Source: CAIWHR01 sp963726765 (GTDB lineage: Bacteria; Pseudomonadota; Gammaproteobacteria; Burkholderiales; Casimicrobiaceae). Taken from it: a stretch of DNA of 64,000 nucleotides. A program made the position numbers and the translations under genes. Of the stretch, positions 26,527-37,129 are shown piece after piece (positions within the stretch are counted from its first letter, which is position 1; each line of letters opens with the position of its first letter). The DNA is taken from contig CAVSDH010000004.1 in NCBI GenBank assembly GCA_963726765.1, forward strand, positions 248,001 to 312,000. The letters are read 5' to 3'. The notes beneath the pieces are model-generated. The model saw nothing but the letters and a program-made list of their open reading frames with translations. It was not told where the DNA came from and did no database searches.

Positions 26527-27075
26527 TCACGCGCGACGGAGGCGCATCCGGTTCAGCACGCCGTTGCGATCGACGATCGCGTGCTTCAGTGTGCCTGTCA
26601 CGTGCAGCGCAACGGCGGCGATGATCGTCCACGACGCCGCGAGATGCACGTTGCTGGCGAGATCCTTGAGGACCGGCTGGTGAGCTGACCACGACGGCAG
26701 TGCCATCCCGAAGAATTTGACCGGGTAGCCGCTCCAGGCGGAGCCGAGGTAGCCGCCGACCGTCAGCACGAACAGCGTGAGGTACATGAGAACGTGGTTC
26801 GCGTGCGCGAGCCGCGCATTCCAGGCGGGCATCGCAGGCAGCGGCGGCGGCGGATGCCCGACGCGCCAGGCAAGCCGCACCACCATCAGCGGGAAGAGCA
26901 TCAGCCCGATCGACTTGTGCAGATTGAACGCGTCCGCGCGCAATCCTGGCGGCTCCTTGGGGATCCCCGCCATCCAGAATCCCCATGCAATCTGCCCGAT
27001 GACCGCAACGGCGATCAGCCAGTGCAGGGCGATTGCGGTGCGCGTGTAGCGCGGCTTGCCTTCAGAAGCTCGCAT
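26527..27075 (-). CDS. Cytochrome b561 family membrane protein
   Basis: An intact 182-residue cytochrome b561 with four transmembrane helices and histidines placed for two b hemes (ALHWLIAVAVIGQ, NLHKSIGLML, ANHVLMYLTL, VALHVTGTLKHAI). The start at 27075 overlaps the corrected end of the TonB receptor by 14 bases, so the two genes are probably coupled. Bacterial b561 proteins in such pairs often reduce imported ferric complexes or oxidise superoxide. The function here is inferred from context. Confidence 0.88.
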   Translation of the reverse strand: MRASEGKPRYTRTAIALHWLIAVAVIGQIAWGFWMAGIPKEPPGLRADAFNLHKSIGLMLFPLMVVRLAWRVGHPPPPLPAMPAWNARLAHANHVLMYLTLFVLTVGGYLGSAWSGYPVKFFGMALPSWSAHQPVLKDLASNVHLAASWTIIAAVALHVTGTLKHAIVDRNGVLNRMRLRRA

Positions 27076-29188
27076 TGGCGCTCGACGCCGATCAGGAAAT
27101 TGCGCGTCGCCGAGGGTTCGAAGTATCGGCCGTTCGTGTCGCCGACGATCACGCTGCCCGAATAGTTGACGTTCGCGAGGTTGTTGAGGCGGGCGAACGC
27201 ACGCAGCGACCACAGCCCTACCCGATGCTCGACTCCGACGCGCAGGTTTGCGATCGTCCACGCCGGCGCGGCATCCGTATTGCGGTCGTTCACGTAGACC
27301 TTGCCTGCGTACTGGACCTCCAGCGCGGCGTTGAGGCCCGCCGCCTCCGGGTAGGCCCACGAAAGCTCACCGTAGGCGCTTGTTCCCGGCACGCCCGGCA
27401 GCCGTGCGCCCGCGGGTACGACCTGCGGCGGAACGCCGGTCGTGGCAGCATCGGTGAACTTTGGCGGAAAGGTAGGTGTAGGAAGCGTATCCGGCGAATC
27501 CGGCGCCCAGGTTGCCCTGCCACGCGGCCTCGAGGCCCTTGCGCTCCGTCTTCGCGGCATTCTTGTACGTCGTCCGTCCGCCGGTCGCCGTATTGATGAC
27601 GATCTCGTCGGTGGTCCGGATGTCGAAGGCCGCCAGATTGATGCGCTGGTCGCGCGCCAACAGCGTTTTCACCCCGACTTCGCCGGAATTGCTGACGGCG
27701 GGCTGCAACGCGAAGTTGAGCCCCGAGCCCACCGGGCGATAAGCGAGCTCGATGAACGTCGGGGTCTCGAAGCCCTGTCCGTAGTTGGCGTAGACGTTGA
27801 TGCGATCCGTCGCGTGCCACATTGCCCCGACGACCGGGCTGCCGTGACTGTAGTTGCGCGTTTCCGCTGTCGTCCGGATTGCCGGTCGTGACATAGTGAT
27901 CGTCGGAACTGAATCGAACGTCGCTGTAGCGCCACCCGGCGAGCACCGAAAGCGCATCCCACGGCAGGATCTCGAGCTGCAGATAGCCGTCCGTATTGCT
28001 CACGCTGTTGGACTCGTCGCGTCGCGGGTCGCCCAGCGTCCCGTTGTTGTTGACGTAGCCGCGCCGCTGCTGGCGCTGCGTCTCGTAATTCGCGCCGAAC
28101 GTGATGGCCCCGGGTCGTCCCCCCAGCACGAATCGGGTGGTCAGCCTGCCGTCGACGCCGCCGAAGTTACCGTCGAGATCCGTCACGCCGCCCGACGACG
28201 TCGCCCCCGTTCCCGAGAGCGCCAGGAACTGGCGGACGGTGCGCCAACCGCCGTACCCCGTCACCCGAATGTCGGTATCGCCGCTCAGCCGCTGCTCGAC
28301 GGTGGCGCCCGCCTGCTTCTGGTTGACGGTCTTTCGCGTGTCGAACAGGATCGCCGCAGGGTCCGCCTGCCTCGGATTCGCTTCCCATTGTGCCCGCGTG
28401 AGGCCGAGCGGATCCTGCGCCTCGGGCTGGTACAGCGCGTTGGCGATGACGACGATCGTCGTGTCCGGCGAGGCCGTGATCTTGATCTTTGCATTGCCGA
28501 GCGTGCGCGAGGCCTCGCTGTGGTCGCGATAGCCGTCGATCGTGAAATAATTGCCCGCCAGGACGTAGTTGACGGCGCCCGCCTGTCCGGCGGCCTTGGC
28601 GATCGTGTTCCAGGTTCCGTAGCTGCCACCGATCACCTGCACGCCGGCCACCGGATTCGCGGGGCCGTCTTCGGTGAATACGGAAATGACGCCGCCCGCG
28701 GCATTGCCGTACAGGGACGAAAACGGACCGCGCAGGACCTCGATGCGCTGCGCCGACGCCAGGCTGAAGCTGCCCGTCTGCCCCTGTCCGTCCGGCATGG
28801 TCGCCGGGATGTAGTCCTGGTAGAGGCGCACCCCACGAACGCCGAAATTCGCGCGTGCGCCGAATCCGCGGATCGAGAGCTGCAGATCCTGCGCGTAATT
28901 CCACCGATTCTGGATCGAAACGCCCGGAATGCCGGCGAGCGATTCGGAGAGATTCACCTGCAGCTGACCTTTCTGAATGCGGTCGCGATCGACGGTGTCG
29001 ATTGCAAGCGGCAGGTCGAACGCCCGCTCCGCGTTGCGGGTCGCGGTAACGACGATCGGGTCGAGTTGCGGGATCGCCCCTTCCTGCGCGTGCAGCGCCG
29101 ACGGCGCGCCGATGCCCGTCAGCGCACCGCACCCGAGCACGGTCCCGACTCCGAGCTTGCGCAAGCGAAAATGACGGGGCGGTTTCAT
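27062..29188 (-). CDS. TonB-dependent outer-membrane receptor, three frameshifts
   Basis: A receptor of about 708 residues. The N-part is intact: signal peptide ending ALHAQ, then LDPIVVTATRN, then the plug domain (LAGIPGVSIQNRW, IEVLRGPFSSLYGNAAGGVISV). The C-terminal barrel is split by single-base insertions near 27862, 27462 and 27080. After correction it ends NFLIGVEANASF, a normal outer-membrane C-terminus with a terminal Phe. It is divergent from the beta-propeller gene and followed by cytochrome b561. The cargo is unknown; a metal-chelate or a lanthanide complex is possible given the neighbouring dehydrogenase. Confidence 0.85.
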
Positions 29189-29278
29189 GCCGGCGGTGCA
29201 CGGGAAAAGTCGTGTAGCATAATTGACGCTCGACGCTTCGCCTAGCGTAACCCGGCAATCCGCTCGTTTCGGCCACCC

Positions 29279-30229
29279 ATGGCTCCGTATCGACCTCTCA
29301 ACACTCTCGTGCTTGCGCTCTGTGCGCTCGCCGTGCCGGCCGTCTCGGCCCCGCTCGCCTATGTCTCCAACGAGGGATCGGCGTCGGTTTCCGTCATCGA
29401 CACCGCGACCGACAAGGTCATCGCGACCTTGAAAACGGGCCAGAAGCCGCGCGGGATTGCGCTTTCCAAGGACGGCGCGCGCCTGTACCTGTCGGACCAG
29501 ACCGCGAACTCGCTGCTCGTCGTCGATACCGGCAAAGGCACCGAAATCGCGCGGGTGAAGCTCGGCGACTCGCCGGAGGCGATCTACCTGTCCCCTGACG
29601 GCAAGTGGGTTTCCGCCGCAATCGAGGAGAACGACCAGGTGATGCTGGTCGACACGACGGCGCTCAAGGTCGCGCGCAGCATTCGCATGCGCGGGAAAAA
29701 TCCGGAACATGCAGTCTTCAGCCCCGACGGCAGGTGGCTGTACGTCAGCGCCGAGGAGGCGGACTCGGTCGACGTGGTCGACGTCGCGAAGGGCGAGGTG
29801 ATCAAGTCGGTGAAGGTCGGCGATCGTCCTCGAGGCATCGGTTTCCTTCCCGACGGCAGCCGCGCCTACGTCGCGGCGGAGAATGCCGACACCGTCAACG
29901 TTTTCGACACGTCGTCGCACGAGGTAGTGGCGCGGATCAAGGCCGGCAAGCGCTCCAACGGCGTTGCCGTGCATCCGGGCGGAAAACGCGTGTACGTGAC
30001 GTCGGGCGGCGACGGCACGGTGCAGGTGATCGATACTGCGACGAACGCCATCGTGGCGACGGTCGCCGTCGGCAAACGCCCGTGGAACATGGCGCTGACA
30101 CCCGACGGAAAGAAGCTGTACGTCGCGTGCGGCCGGTCCAACGCCGTGTCGGTGATCGACACCGACACGAATACGAAAGTCGCGGAGATTCCTGTCGGCG
30201 AGCTGCCGTGGGGTGTGGCGATCCGTTGA
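29279..30229 (+). CDS. Exported YVTN beta-propeller protein, PQQ-catabolism-associated type
   Basis: A 316-residue protein with a signal peptide (ends PAVSA) and seven YVTN-type repeats of about 42 residues (for example AYVSNEGSASVSVIDTATD). It resembles the seven-bladed propellers found beside PQQ-dependent dehydrogenases. It is intact. The role in that setting is unknown; protein-protein or cofactor handling is often suggested. It converges with the two-component genes downstream. Confidence 0.85.
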   Translation: MAPYRPLNTLVLALCALAVPAVSAPLAYVSNEGSASVSVIDTATDKVIATLKTGQKPRGIALSKDGARLYLSDQTANSLLVVDTGKGTEIARVKLGDSPEAIYLSPDGKWVSAAIEENDQVMLVDTTALKVARSIRMRGKNPEHAVFSPDGRWLYVSAEEADSVDVVDVAKGEVIKSVKVGDRPRGIGFLPDGSRAYVAAENADTVNVFDTSSHEVVARIKAGKRSNGVAVHPGGKRVYVTSGGDGTVQVIDTATNAIVATVAVGKRPWNMALTPDGKKLYVACGRSNAVSVIDTDTNTKVAEIPVGELPWGVAIR

Positions 30230-30250
30230 TCCGTACCCGTTTGCGGGGTG

Positions 30251-30898
30251 TCACTCGGCACCGGTCAGGAGGCCGTTCCGTGCGGCGATGCGGACGAGAT
30301 GCGCCGGCGTGGGGGCCCCGAGCTTCTTCCGGATTGCGGACTGGTGGTTCGAGACCGTCTTGGCGCTGAGGCACAGCGATTCGGCGATGGCCCGGATCGT
30401 GTGACCCTGTGCAAGCCTGCGGACAATCTCGAATTCGCGCACCGAGAGGCAGGCGAGATCCGGTTCACCGCCGCGCAGCCGGCCGAGCGCCAGCGCCTGC
30501 GCAATGTCGGAGGACAGAAACGTCTCGCCGCGGGCGACCTTGCGTACCGCATCGACCAGCACTTCCGGCGCGCTCGCCTTCGTCACGTAACCCGCGGCCC
30601 CCGCGCGGAATGCGCGCTCGGCGAACACCGGCTCGTCGTGAATGCTGAACGCCAGCACGCGCGCCGCGGAATCGCGGGCGAGCAACCGGCGTATCGCCTC
30701 GATGCCGCTGGTGTCGGGCAGCGAAATATCCATCACGACGACGTTCGGGGCCAGGCGGCAGAACGCCTGGTATGCACCCGTGGCGGAGGACGCCTCGCCG
30801 ACGACCTCGATGTCGGGAGCGCGCTCGAGAAGCCGCTGATAGCCTTCGCGCACGACGGCGTGATCGTCGACCAGCAGCACGCGGACGACCCCACTCAT
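30251..30898 (-). CDS. NarL/LuxR-family response regulator
   Basis: A 215-residue regulator with an N-terminal receiver (DDH acidic pair, phosphoacceptor Asp in VVMDISLPD, Lys in YVTKA) and a C-terminal LuxR helix-turn-helix (LSVREFEIVRRLAQG, AESLCLSAKTVSNH). The start at 30898 overlaps the kinase stop as ATGA, so translation is coupled. Such pairs control quinoprotein alcohol dehydrogenases in several proteobacteria, so the neighbouring dehydrogenase, receptor and propeller are candidate targets. Confidence 0.92.
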   Translation of the reverse strand: MSGVVRVLLVDDHAVVREGYQRLLERAPDIEVVGEASSATGAYQAFCRLAPNVVVMDISLPDTSGIEAIRRLLARDSAARVLAFSIHDEPVFAERAFRAGAAGYVTKASAPEVLVDAVRKVARGETFLSSDIAQALALGRLRGGEPDLACLSVREFEIVRRLAQGHTIRAIAESLCLSAKTVSNHQSAIRKKLGAPTPAHLVRIAARNGLLTGAE

Positions 30899-31842
30899 GC
30901 CATCACCGCCGGCCGCCACGGGAGGCGCGCGACAAAACCGAAGCCCCGGGTTCCGGCAGGCACCAGCTCGAAGCGGCCGGCAAGGGCTTCGACCCGCTCC
31001 CGGATTCCCGTCAGGCCGAACCCGGAGCGCGTCCCGCCGGGCGCCGGGCCCACGCCGTCGTCGTGCATCGACAGGACCACTTCGGCCCGGGCGTCAGCGC
31101 CGAGGGATTCGCGGCGCACCTCGATCGATACCTTCGCCGCGTGCGCGTGCCGGGCGACATTGGTGAGACCCTCCTGTGCGGCGCGAAAGAGCGTAATGCC
31201 CGTGGCTTCGTCAACCCCAGAGACCGCCTCGTCAACCGCGACGTCGAAGGCAATGTGCGGCAGTCGGCGGCGCCAGCCGTCGATGCAGTGCTCGAGCGCC
31301 GCCGCAAGCCCGAGTTCGTCGAGCCCGACGGGGCGCAACCGCCCGACGAGATCGCGCACGACCCCCTCGACGTGATCGGTCATGGCGACGATCGACTCCG
31401 CGCCCTTCCGGACCTCGGGCGCACCGCCGGCCCCGAGCTCGCGCAGCCATACCGCGTCGATCTTGATCGCGTTGACATATTGACCGAGCTCGTCGTGAAG
31501 TTCACGCGCGAGATGGCGACGCTGATCTTCCTGCGCACTCACTGCTGCGTGCGCGAGCTTCCGGTTTTCCGCCGCTACTTCGGCGAGCCGGGCGTGTCCC
31601 GCGAGCACCTCGGAGAGCAATCGGCGTCCCTCGCACACCCGGCGCCATGCGTACCACGCCAAGCCGGCGACGACGATCAACAGCACGCCGGGCAACTCGT
31701 CGAGCTGCCAACGCTCGTACGGCCGGGTCCATCCGGCAATCGTCTCGGCGAGCTCGAAATAGGCGGAGAGCGCTGCAAATATCGCGGCGGTAAGGATGAG
31801 GAGCGCGAGATCGCGCTCCGCGGAGGTTCGGGTACGCAGCAT
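30895..31842 (-). CDS. NarX/UhpB-type sensor histidine kinase
   Basis: A membrane sensor of about 315 residues with two N-terminal hydrophobic segments, a short coiled linker, the HisKA_3 dimerisation motif RRHLARELHDELGQ (phosphoacceptor His) and a C-terminal HATPase_c domain (DDGVGPAPGGTRSGFGLTGI). I prefer ATG 31842 over 31854 because GGAGAG lies just before it. No periplasmic sensor domain of size is present, so the signal may be sensed in the membrane. It is the partner of the overlapping regulator gene. Confidence 0.9.
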   Translation of the reverse strand: MLRTRTSAERDLALLILTAAIFAALSAYFELAETIAGWTRPYERWQLDELPGVLLIVVAGLAWYAWRRVCEGRRLLSEVLAGHARLAEVAAENRKLAHAAVSAQEDQRRHLARELHDELGQYVNAIKIDAVWLRELGAGGAPEVRKGAESIVAMTDHVEGVVRDLVGRLRPVGLDELGLAAALEHCIDGWRRRLPHIAFDVAVDEAVSGVDEATGITLFRAAQEGLTNVARHAHAAKVSIEVRRESLGADARAEVVLSMHDDGVGPAPGGTRSGFGLTGIRERVEALAGRFELVPAGTRGFGFVARLPWRPAVMA

Positions 31843-32021
31843 GGCTCTCTCCATCGTCTCGGCATCGATTGCGCCTGCACGCCCGGCGGCGGGAAGATTT
31901 CCCGGCTCGTATCGGGAACACGGCGTGGCGGGGCATGACGCTACGGTGCGAAGCTCTGACCCTGCGACGCAACGCGGGGGGCCAGACGCTGCCCGAACTA
32001 TAAGACAACTGGGGAAGGACG

Positions 32022-34275
32022 ATGCGCGGACTTGATCTGCGGGCCAGTTTGGTAGGGTTACTCGCGGTGCATGCGTCCGTTGGGCTCCCGCTCGCGTCCG
32101 CGCAGGAGCCGGAACGAATCCCGCCCGTCGAGGTCATCGGCATCGCGCCGCTGCCGGGCCTCGGCACGCCATTGAAGCAGGTCCCTTCCAATGTGCAGAC
32201 GTTCGGCGCGGGTGAACTCAACCGGCAGCGGACCGGCGGCATCGCCGAATTCCTGAACCAGAATGCCAACAGCACGTCGCTCGGCTCGCCTACGGGCAAT
32301 GCATTCCAGCCGGACGTGAGCTTTCGCGGCTTCACGGCATCCGCCCTCCTCGGCACGCCGCAGGGGCTGTCCGTATTCCAGGACGGCGTGCGGATCAACG
32401 AGGCGTTTGCGGACGTCGTCAATTGGGATCTCCTGCCGAAGAACGGCGTCGCATCGATGCAGCTCCTGCCCGGATCCAACCCGATCTTCGGACTCAACAC
32501 GCTCGGCGGCGCGTTGACGATCCAGATGAAGGACGGCTTCCGCTATCAAGGGCTCGGTGCGTCGGCATCGACCGGCTCGTTCGGGCGGGTCGAAATTTCG
32601 GCCGACGGCGGCTACCGGGACGGCGGGCTTGCGGCGTTCGCCGCGTTCGAATCGATCGACGACGACGGCTGGCGCGATCACTCGAGCACACGCATCCGCC
32701 GTTTCTACGGGCGGATCGACGGCCGCGCGGATCGCGATGCAGCGAACCTCGCCGTGAGCCTCGCGGACAATCATCTGGAAGGCACCCAGGCGCTTCCGTT
32801 GTCGATGCTGGACAATCCCCGGCAACCCTACACCTGGCCCGACACGACCGACAATCGCCTCGTCTTCGTCAATGGCAACGTGCAACATGCATTCGACGCC
32901 GACAGGTTGCTCGAGGCGAACGCGTACTACCGGCGGCTGCGCACGAGTGGCGTGAACAGCAACGTCAACGGCGACTATGCGCCGCCGGAAGCAGCCGTTC
33001 GAAGCCGCCAACATCGACACCGCGCCACGACGCGGTCATGGGGTGCCTCGTTGCAAGGTACCGCCCGTCGCGAGTGGTGGAGTGCGCAGCATCAGGTGAT
33101 CGTCGGGGTCGCGTTCGACGTCGGCTCGACCGAATTCGACCAAAGCTCGCAGCCGGCGACATTCATCGACGACCGCGACACCGTCGGCGTCGGGCCCTTT
33201 ACGTTGGAGACGGCAGTGAAGACGACCAATCGCTACGCCGGCGCCTACGTCACCGACACGATCGCGCTCACGCGCGCATGGAATCTCGTGCTTTCCGGCC
33301 GCTACAACTGGGCGCGGATCGCGACGCGCGACGAAAGCGGCGAGTCCCCGGCAATCGACGGTACGAGCACTTATCGACGCTTCAATCCGGCGGCCGGCGC
33401 AACCTGGACCAGCAAAGGTGGCACCAACGTCTTTGGCGGCGTGAGCCAGGGCATGCGCGTCCCGTCGCCGGTCGAGCTCACCTGCGCAGACCCGAACGCG
33501 CCGTGCACGTTGCCGAATATCTTTGTCGCCGATCCCCCGCTTGCGCCGGTGCGAGCGACGACCTACGAGTTCGGCGTCCGTGGCAAGTTCGATTCCAACG
33601 GGTTCTACAGCGCCGCGCTCTACCGGACGGACCTCGCCGACGACATCCAGTTCGTGAGCGCGGGTCGGCGGGCCGTCAATGCCGGTTACTTCCGCAATGT
33701 CGGCCGCACGCGGCGCCAGGGCCTCGAGCTGACGGGCGGCACAGCGTGCGGGCCGTTTCGCATGATCGCACGGTACAGCATGCTCGACGCGACATTCAGG
33801 ACCGCTTACGACCGCGAGCAGCCCGAACAATGTCACTGCCGACGATAACGGCAACATCGAGGTCCAGCCGGGCAACCGCCTGCCGGGATTGCCGCGGAAG
33901 CATGCTGCGGGTGCGCGGCGATTGGGAGAACGGACCGTTCGCCGTCGGTGTCACTCGGTCGCGACGAGTTGGCAGTACTCGCGCGGCAACGAGAACAACG
34001 CCGATCCCGATGGTCGCGTGCCCGGGTTACGCACTCGTGGCACTCGACGCCAGCTGGCAGTTCGCGCTCGCGATGGCAGCTCTTCGCGCGGGTCGACAAT
34101 CTGTTCAACACGACGACGCGGAATTTCGGCATCCTCGGCGCCAACTATTTCCGGGGACCGGCGGCACGTTCGACGCGACGCTTGCCGGACCCGAGCCGTT
34201 CCGGTCCCCGTTGCCTGCGTTCGGCGCGTGGATCGGCATCCAATTCGATTCGACCCAGTCGCCGGGAGCCGCTAA
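32022..34275 (+). CDS. Second TonB-dependent receptor, several frameshifts
   Basis: A receptor of about 750 residues with signal peptide (ends ASAQ), a TonB-box-like PPVEVIGI, plug domain (VPSNVQTF, VSFRGFTAS, PLSMLDNP) and a 22-strand-type barrel. The start has GGGGAAGGAC. Two compensating indels lie near 32990 and 33030. At least four more fall between about 33820 and 34245, where the text moves through all three frames (SPNNVTADDNGNIEVQPG, then FARVDNLFNTTTRNFGILG). The corrected end is GIQFRFDPVAGSR at 34275. It leads into a multicopper oxidase gene 32 bases later. The cargo is unknown. Confidence 0.82.
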
Positions 34276-34307
34276 AGTCACTCGAAACTGCCCCGTCGTT
34301 CGCGAGA

Positions 34308-35933
34308 ATGACGATACGCTCGCCCGACCGCCGCCGCGCGCTGCGCGCAACGGCGCACTCGGCTGTGCCGCGTTCGCCACCCGCGCGCTGTCCGATGCCG
34401 CCGCGACGCCCCCCGCGGACTGGTGCGGCCCCGCTGAAGGCGCGCGGCTCCTCGTCCCGGGCCACGGACGGCTGGCTCGGGCGGCTGGCGCCGAAGGGCG
34501 CGCCCGTCGCACTGTCGACGCTTGCCGGCACATCGATCGACACGCCGTGGCCAACCGCGTTCGCGGCGCGACATCGCGGACGCGGCTATCGCAATCCGAC
34601 GCTGGCCTTCGAATCCGGTGAGCGCGCGCGGATCGTGCTCACCAATACGCTCGCCGAGCCGACGATCGTGCATTGGCACGGGATTGCCGTCGACGAGGCG
34701 AACGACGGTGCCGGCATGGTGCTGGTCCCGCCCACGGGCCAGTACGCGTACGATTTCGCCGTGCGCGCGCGCGCCGGCCTCTACTGGTACCACCCCCACC
34801 CGCACGGACTTACGGCGGGACAGGCGTACCGCGGACTGTTCGGCCTGATCGCGGTCGACGACGCGGACGAACGCGCGTTGCGCACCGCGCTCGACGTGAC
34901 GTGGGGCGCAACGGAGATCCCGCTGGTGCTGCAGGATCGCCGTCCGGGCCCCGCGTATGCCCCGGACGCCGCCGACCTTCACCATGGCTTCCTCGGCAGC
35001 ATTGCGACGGTCAACGGAGGCAGCGGCGTCCATCTCGAGGTCGCAACGCGCGCATACCGCTTCCGGATTCTCAATGCATCCAACGCCCGGACCTATCGGC
35101 TGGGGTTCGCCGACGCTGCAGGACAGCCCATCCCGTTCACGCTGCTCGGCACGGACGGTGGATTGCTCGCCGCGCCAATCGCCTGCGACGAGTGCCTTCT
35201 TTCCTCCGCCGAGCGCATCGACGTCCTCCTCGACCTTTCCGGCTTTCGCGTTGGCGACGCCGTCGTTCTCGAGACGCGCGCCTTCGACCCGATGCATTTC
35301 GAGGTGCCTCCGGCGTCCCCGGGTCCATCGACGGAGCACACGCATTCCCACACGACGGCCGCGGCCGGCGGGGCGATCACGCCCGATGCCACCGGCCGCG
35401 CGTCGTGGCCCGATGGCGGCGCGCGCCGGTTGCTGACGCTGCAGGTGCGCGAGCGCGCCGTCTGGCGCGGGAAAATCCCGGCACGGCTCTCGGCCATCGC
35501 TGCGACACCGGCAGGCGAAGCGAAGGAGCGCACGTTCCGGCTGGGCTACGCCAAAGGCAGGTGGCGCATCAACGACCGCGTGTTCGCGATGAACGAGACG
35601 CCGATCGAAGTTGCGCGCGGCGCCTCGGAGATCTGGCTCCTGCGCAACTACCATACGAGCATGCCGCACGCCATGCACATGCACGGCTTTCAGTTCCGCG
35701 TGATCGAGCGGGAGACCGGTCCCGAAGCGTTCGCGCGCCTTGCCGTCGACGACCGGGGCCGCTACGCCACCGACACGGGATGGAAGGACACGGTGCTGGT
35801 CTGGCCGGGCGAATCGGTGCGCGTCGCCGTCGACTTCCGGCATCCCTTTCCCGGCATTCAGACCTGGCTGTTCCACTGCCACAACCTCGAGCACGAGGAC
35901 GGCGGCATGATGCTGCGCATGAGAGTCGGCTGA
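34308..35933 (+). CDS. Multicopper oxidase, frameshifted near the N-terminus
   Basis: An oxidase of about 540 residues with all four copper motifs: HWHG, WYHPHPHG, HAMHMHGFQF and HCHNLEHEDGGMM, whose last Met is the axial type 1 ligand. The N-terminus starts with a twin-arginine-like RRRALR. A missing base near 34362 and an extra base near 34465 hide the signal region; corrected, it reads ALGCAAFATRAL. It is probably exported folded by Tat and active in the periplasm on Cu(I), Fe(II) or phenols. An FAD oxidoreductase starts 6 bases later. Confidence 0.88.
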   Translation: MTIRSPDRRRALRATAHSAVPRSPPARCPMPPRRPPRTGAAPLKARGSSSRATDGWLGRLAPKGAPVALSTLAGTSIDTPWPTAFAARHRGRGYRNPTLAFESGERARIVLTNTLAEPTIVHWHGIAVDEANDGAGMVLVPPTGQYAYDFAVRARAGLYWYHPHPHGLTAGQAYRGLFGLIAVDDADERALRTALDVTWGATEIPLVLQDRRPGPAYAPDAADLHHGFLGSIATVNGGSGVHLEVATRAYRFRILNASNARTYRLGFADAAGQPIPFTLLGTDGGLLAAPIACDECLLSSAERIDVLLDLSGFRVGDAVVLETRAFDPMHFEVPPASPGPSTEHTHSHTTAAAGGAITPDATGRASWPDGGARRLLTLQVRERAVWRGKIPARLSAIAATPAGEAKERTFRLGYAKGRWRINDRVFAMNETPIEVARGASEIWLLRNYHTSMPHAMHMHGFQFRVIERETGPEAFARLAVDDRGRYATDTGWKDTVLVWPGESVRVAVDFRHPFPGIQTWLFHCHNLEHEDGGMMLRMRVG

Positions 35934-35939
35934 GTCCTC

Positions 35940-37092
35940 ATGCCCGTGCGCCGCATCCTGCTGATCGGCGGAGGCCGCACTCACCTCGAGGTGCTGCGGC
36001 GCGTGGCGCTCAAGCCCGATCCGGGCGTCGAGTTCACGCTGCTCAGCCCGAACGCGCATTCGCCGTATTCGGCGATGGTGCCGGAACTTGTCGCGGGGCA
36101 CGTCGGAATCGCGGAATCCCACGTCGACCTGCCCCTTCTCGCGCGCTGGGCGCAGGCGCGCTTCGTCTGCGACCGCGCCGTTGCGCTCGACCTCTACACG
36201 CGCGTCGTCCGGCTGGCCGAGGGGGGTGTCGAGCCGTTTGACCTCGTCTCCCTCGACGTCGGGCCCTCGCCGGAATTGGCGGTGCCCGGTTCGCGCGAAA
36301 ACGCCATGCCGATCCATCCGGCAGATCGCTTCCTCGCGGAATGGACCAGGCTGGAGGCCGACGTTGCGGCGGGACTCGTGCGCACCGTGGCGGTCGTGGG
36401 CGGCGGAGCGGCCGGTGTGGAAATGCTGCTGGCGATGCAGCACCGGCTCAACCTCACCTGCGGCGACGCTGCACCGCGCTTCACGCTCATCACCGACGCG
36501 CCGCACATCCTCCACGATCATTCGGCCGCGGTGCGCAGGCGCATCGGCCGGATTCTGGTTTCGCGCGACGTGGTGCTGCACACCCTCGGCGCGGTCGTCG
36601 CCGTCGAACCGGGAGCCGTCGTCACCGCGAGCCGGCGCAGGATCGCCGTCGATCGCGTGGTCTGGGCGATGCCGCCCGCGGCCGCCCCCTGGCTTTCCGT
36701 CTCCGGCCTCGCCTGCAACGCCGGCGGGCTCGTGCGCGTCAATGTCTATCTCCAGTCGGTATCGGACCCGTTCGTGTTCGCCGCCGGAGACTGCGCGACA
36801 CCGGACGTCTCGGCACCGCGGCAGTCCGGTCCGTATTCGGTCCGCGAGAGCGTGTCGCTCGCCGCGAATCTGCGTCGCGCAGCTCACCACGAACCGCTCG
36901 CCGTTCGCAGGCACCGGCAGCGCCGTCCTATTCTTCATCACGACAGGTCCGCGACATGCCGTGGTGTCCTGGGGACCCGCCGCATTCGAGGGCGAGCGGA
37001 TCTGGCAGTGGAAGCACAGCATCGACCGCGCGCATGTCGAGCGCTATCGCCCTCCGCCGCCCAAGGGTGGAGACCGCGGCGCGCAGCAGTAA
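35940..37092 (+). CDS. FAD-dependent pyridine nucleotide-disulfide oxidoreductase (SelD-N-terminal type), frameshifted
   Basis: A flavoprotein of about 383 residues like type II NADH dehydrogenases and the N-terminal half of fused SelD proteins. It has an FAD dinucleotide fold (ILLIGGGRTHLEVLRR), an NAD fold (VAVVGGGAAGVEMLLA) and the C-terminal FAAGDCA motif. An extra base near 36900 breaks the frame; corrected, it ends in SWGPAAFEGERIWQWKHSIDR as the family does. It is coupled to the multicopper oxidase gene (6-base gap). The electron acceptor is not known; quinone is likely. Confidence 0.85.
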
Positions 37093-37129
37093 AATGCCGG
37101 AGAAGCCGCGGCTGGCTTCGCCCCCTGCC

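Noticed and set aside
27062..34275. Both TonB receptors as pseudogenes
   Set aside because: Their breaks are single-base indels like those in essential genes of the same window, and the corrected frames give full receptors with normal C-termini. Real decay cannot be fully excluded for the second one, where breaks are dense.
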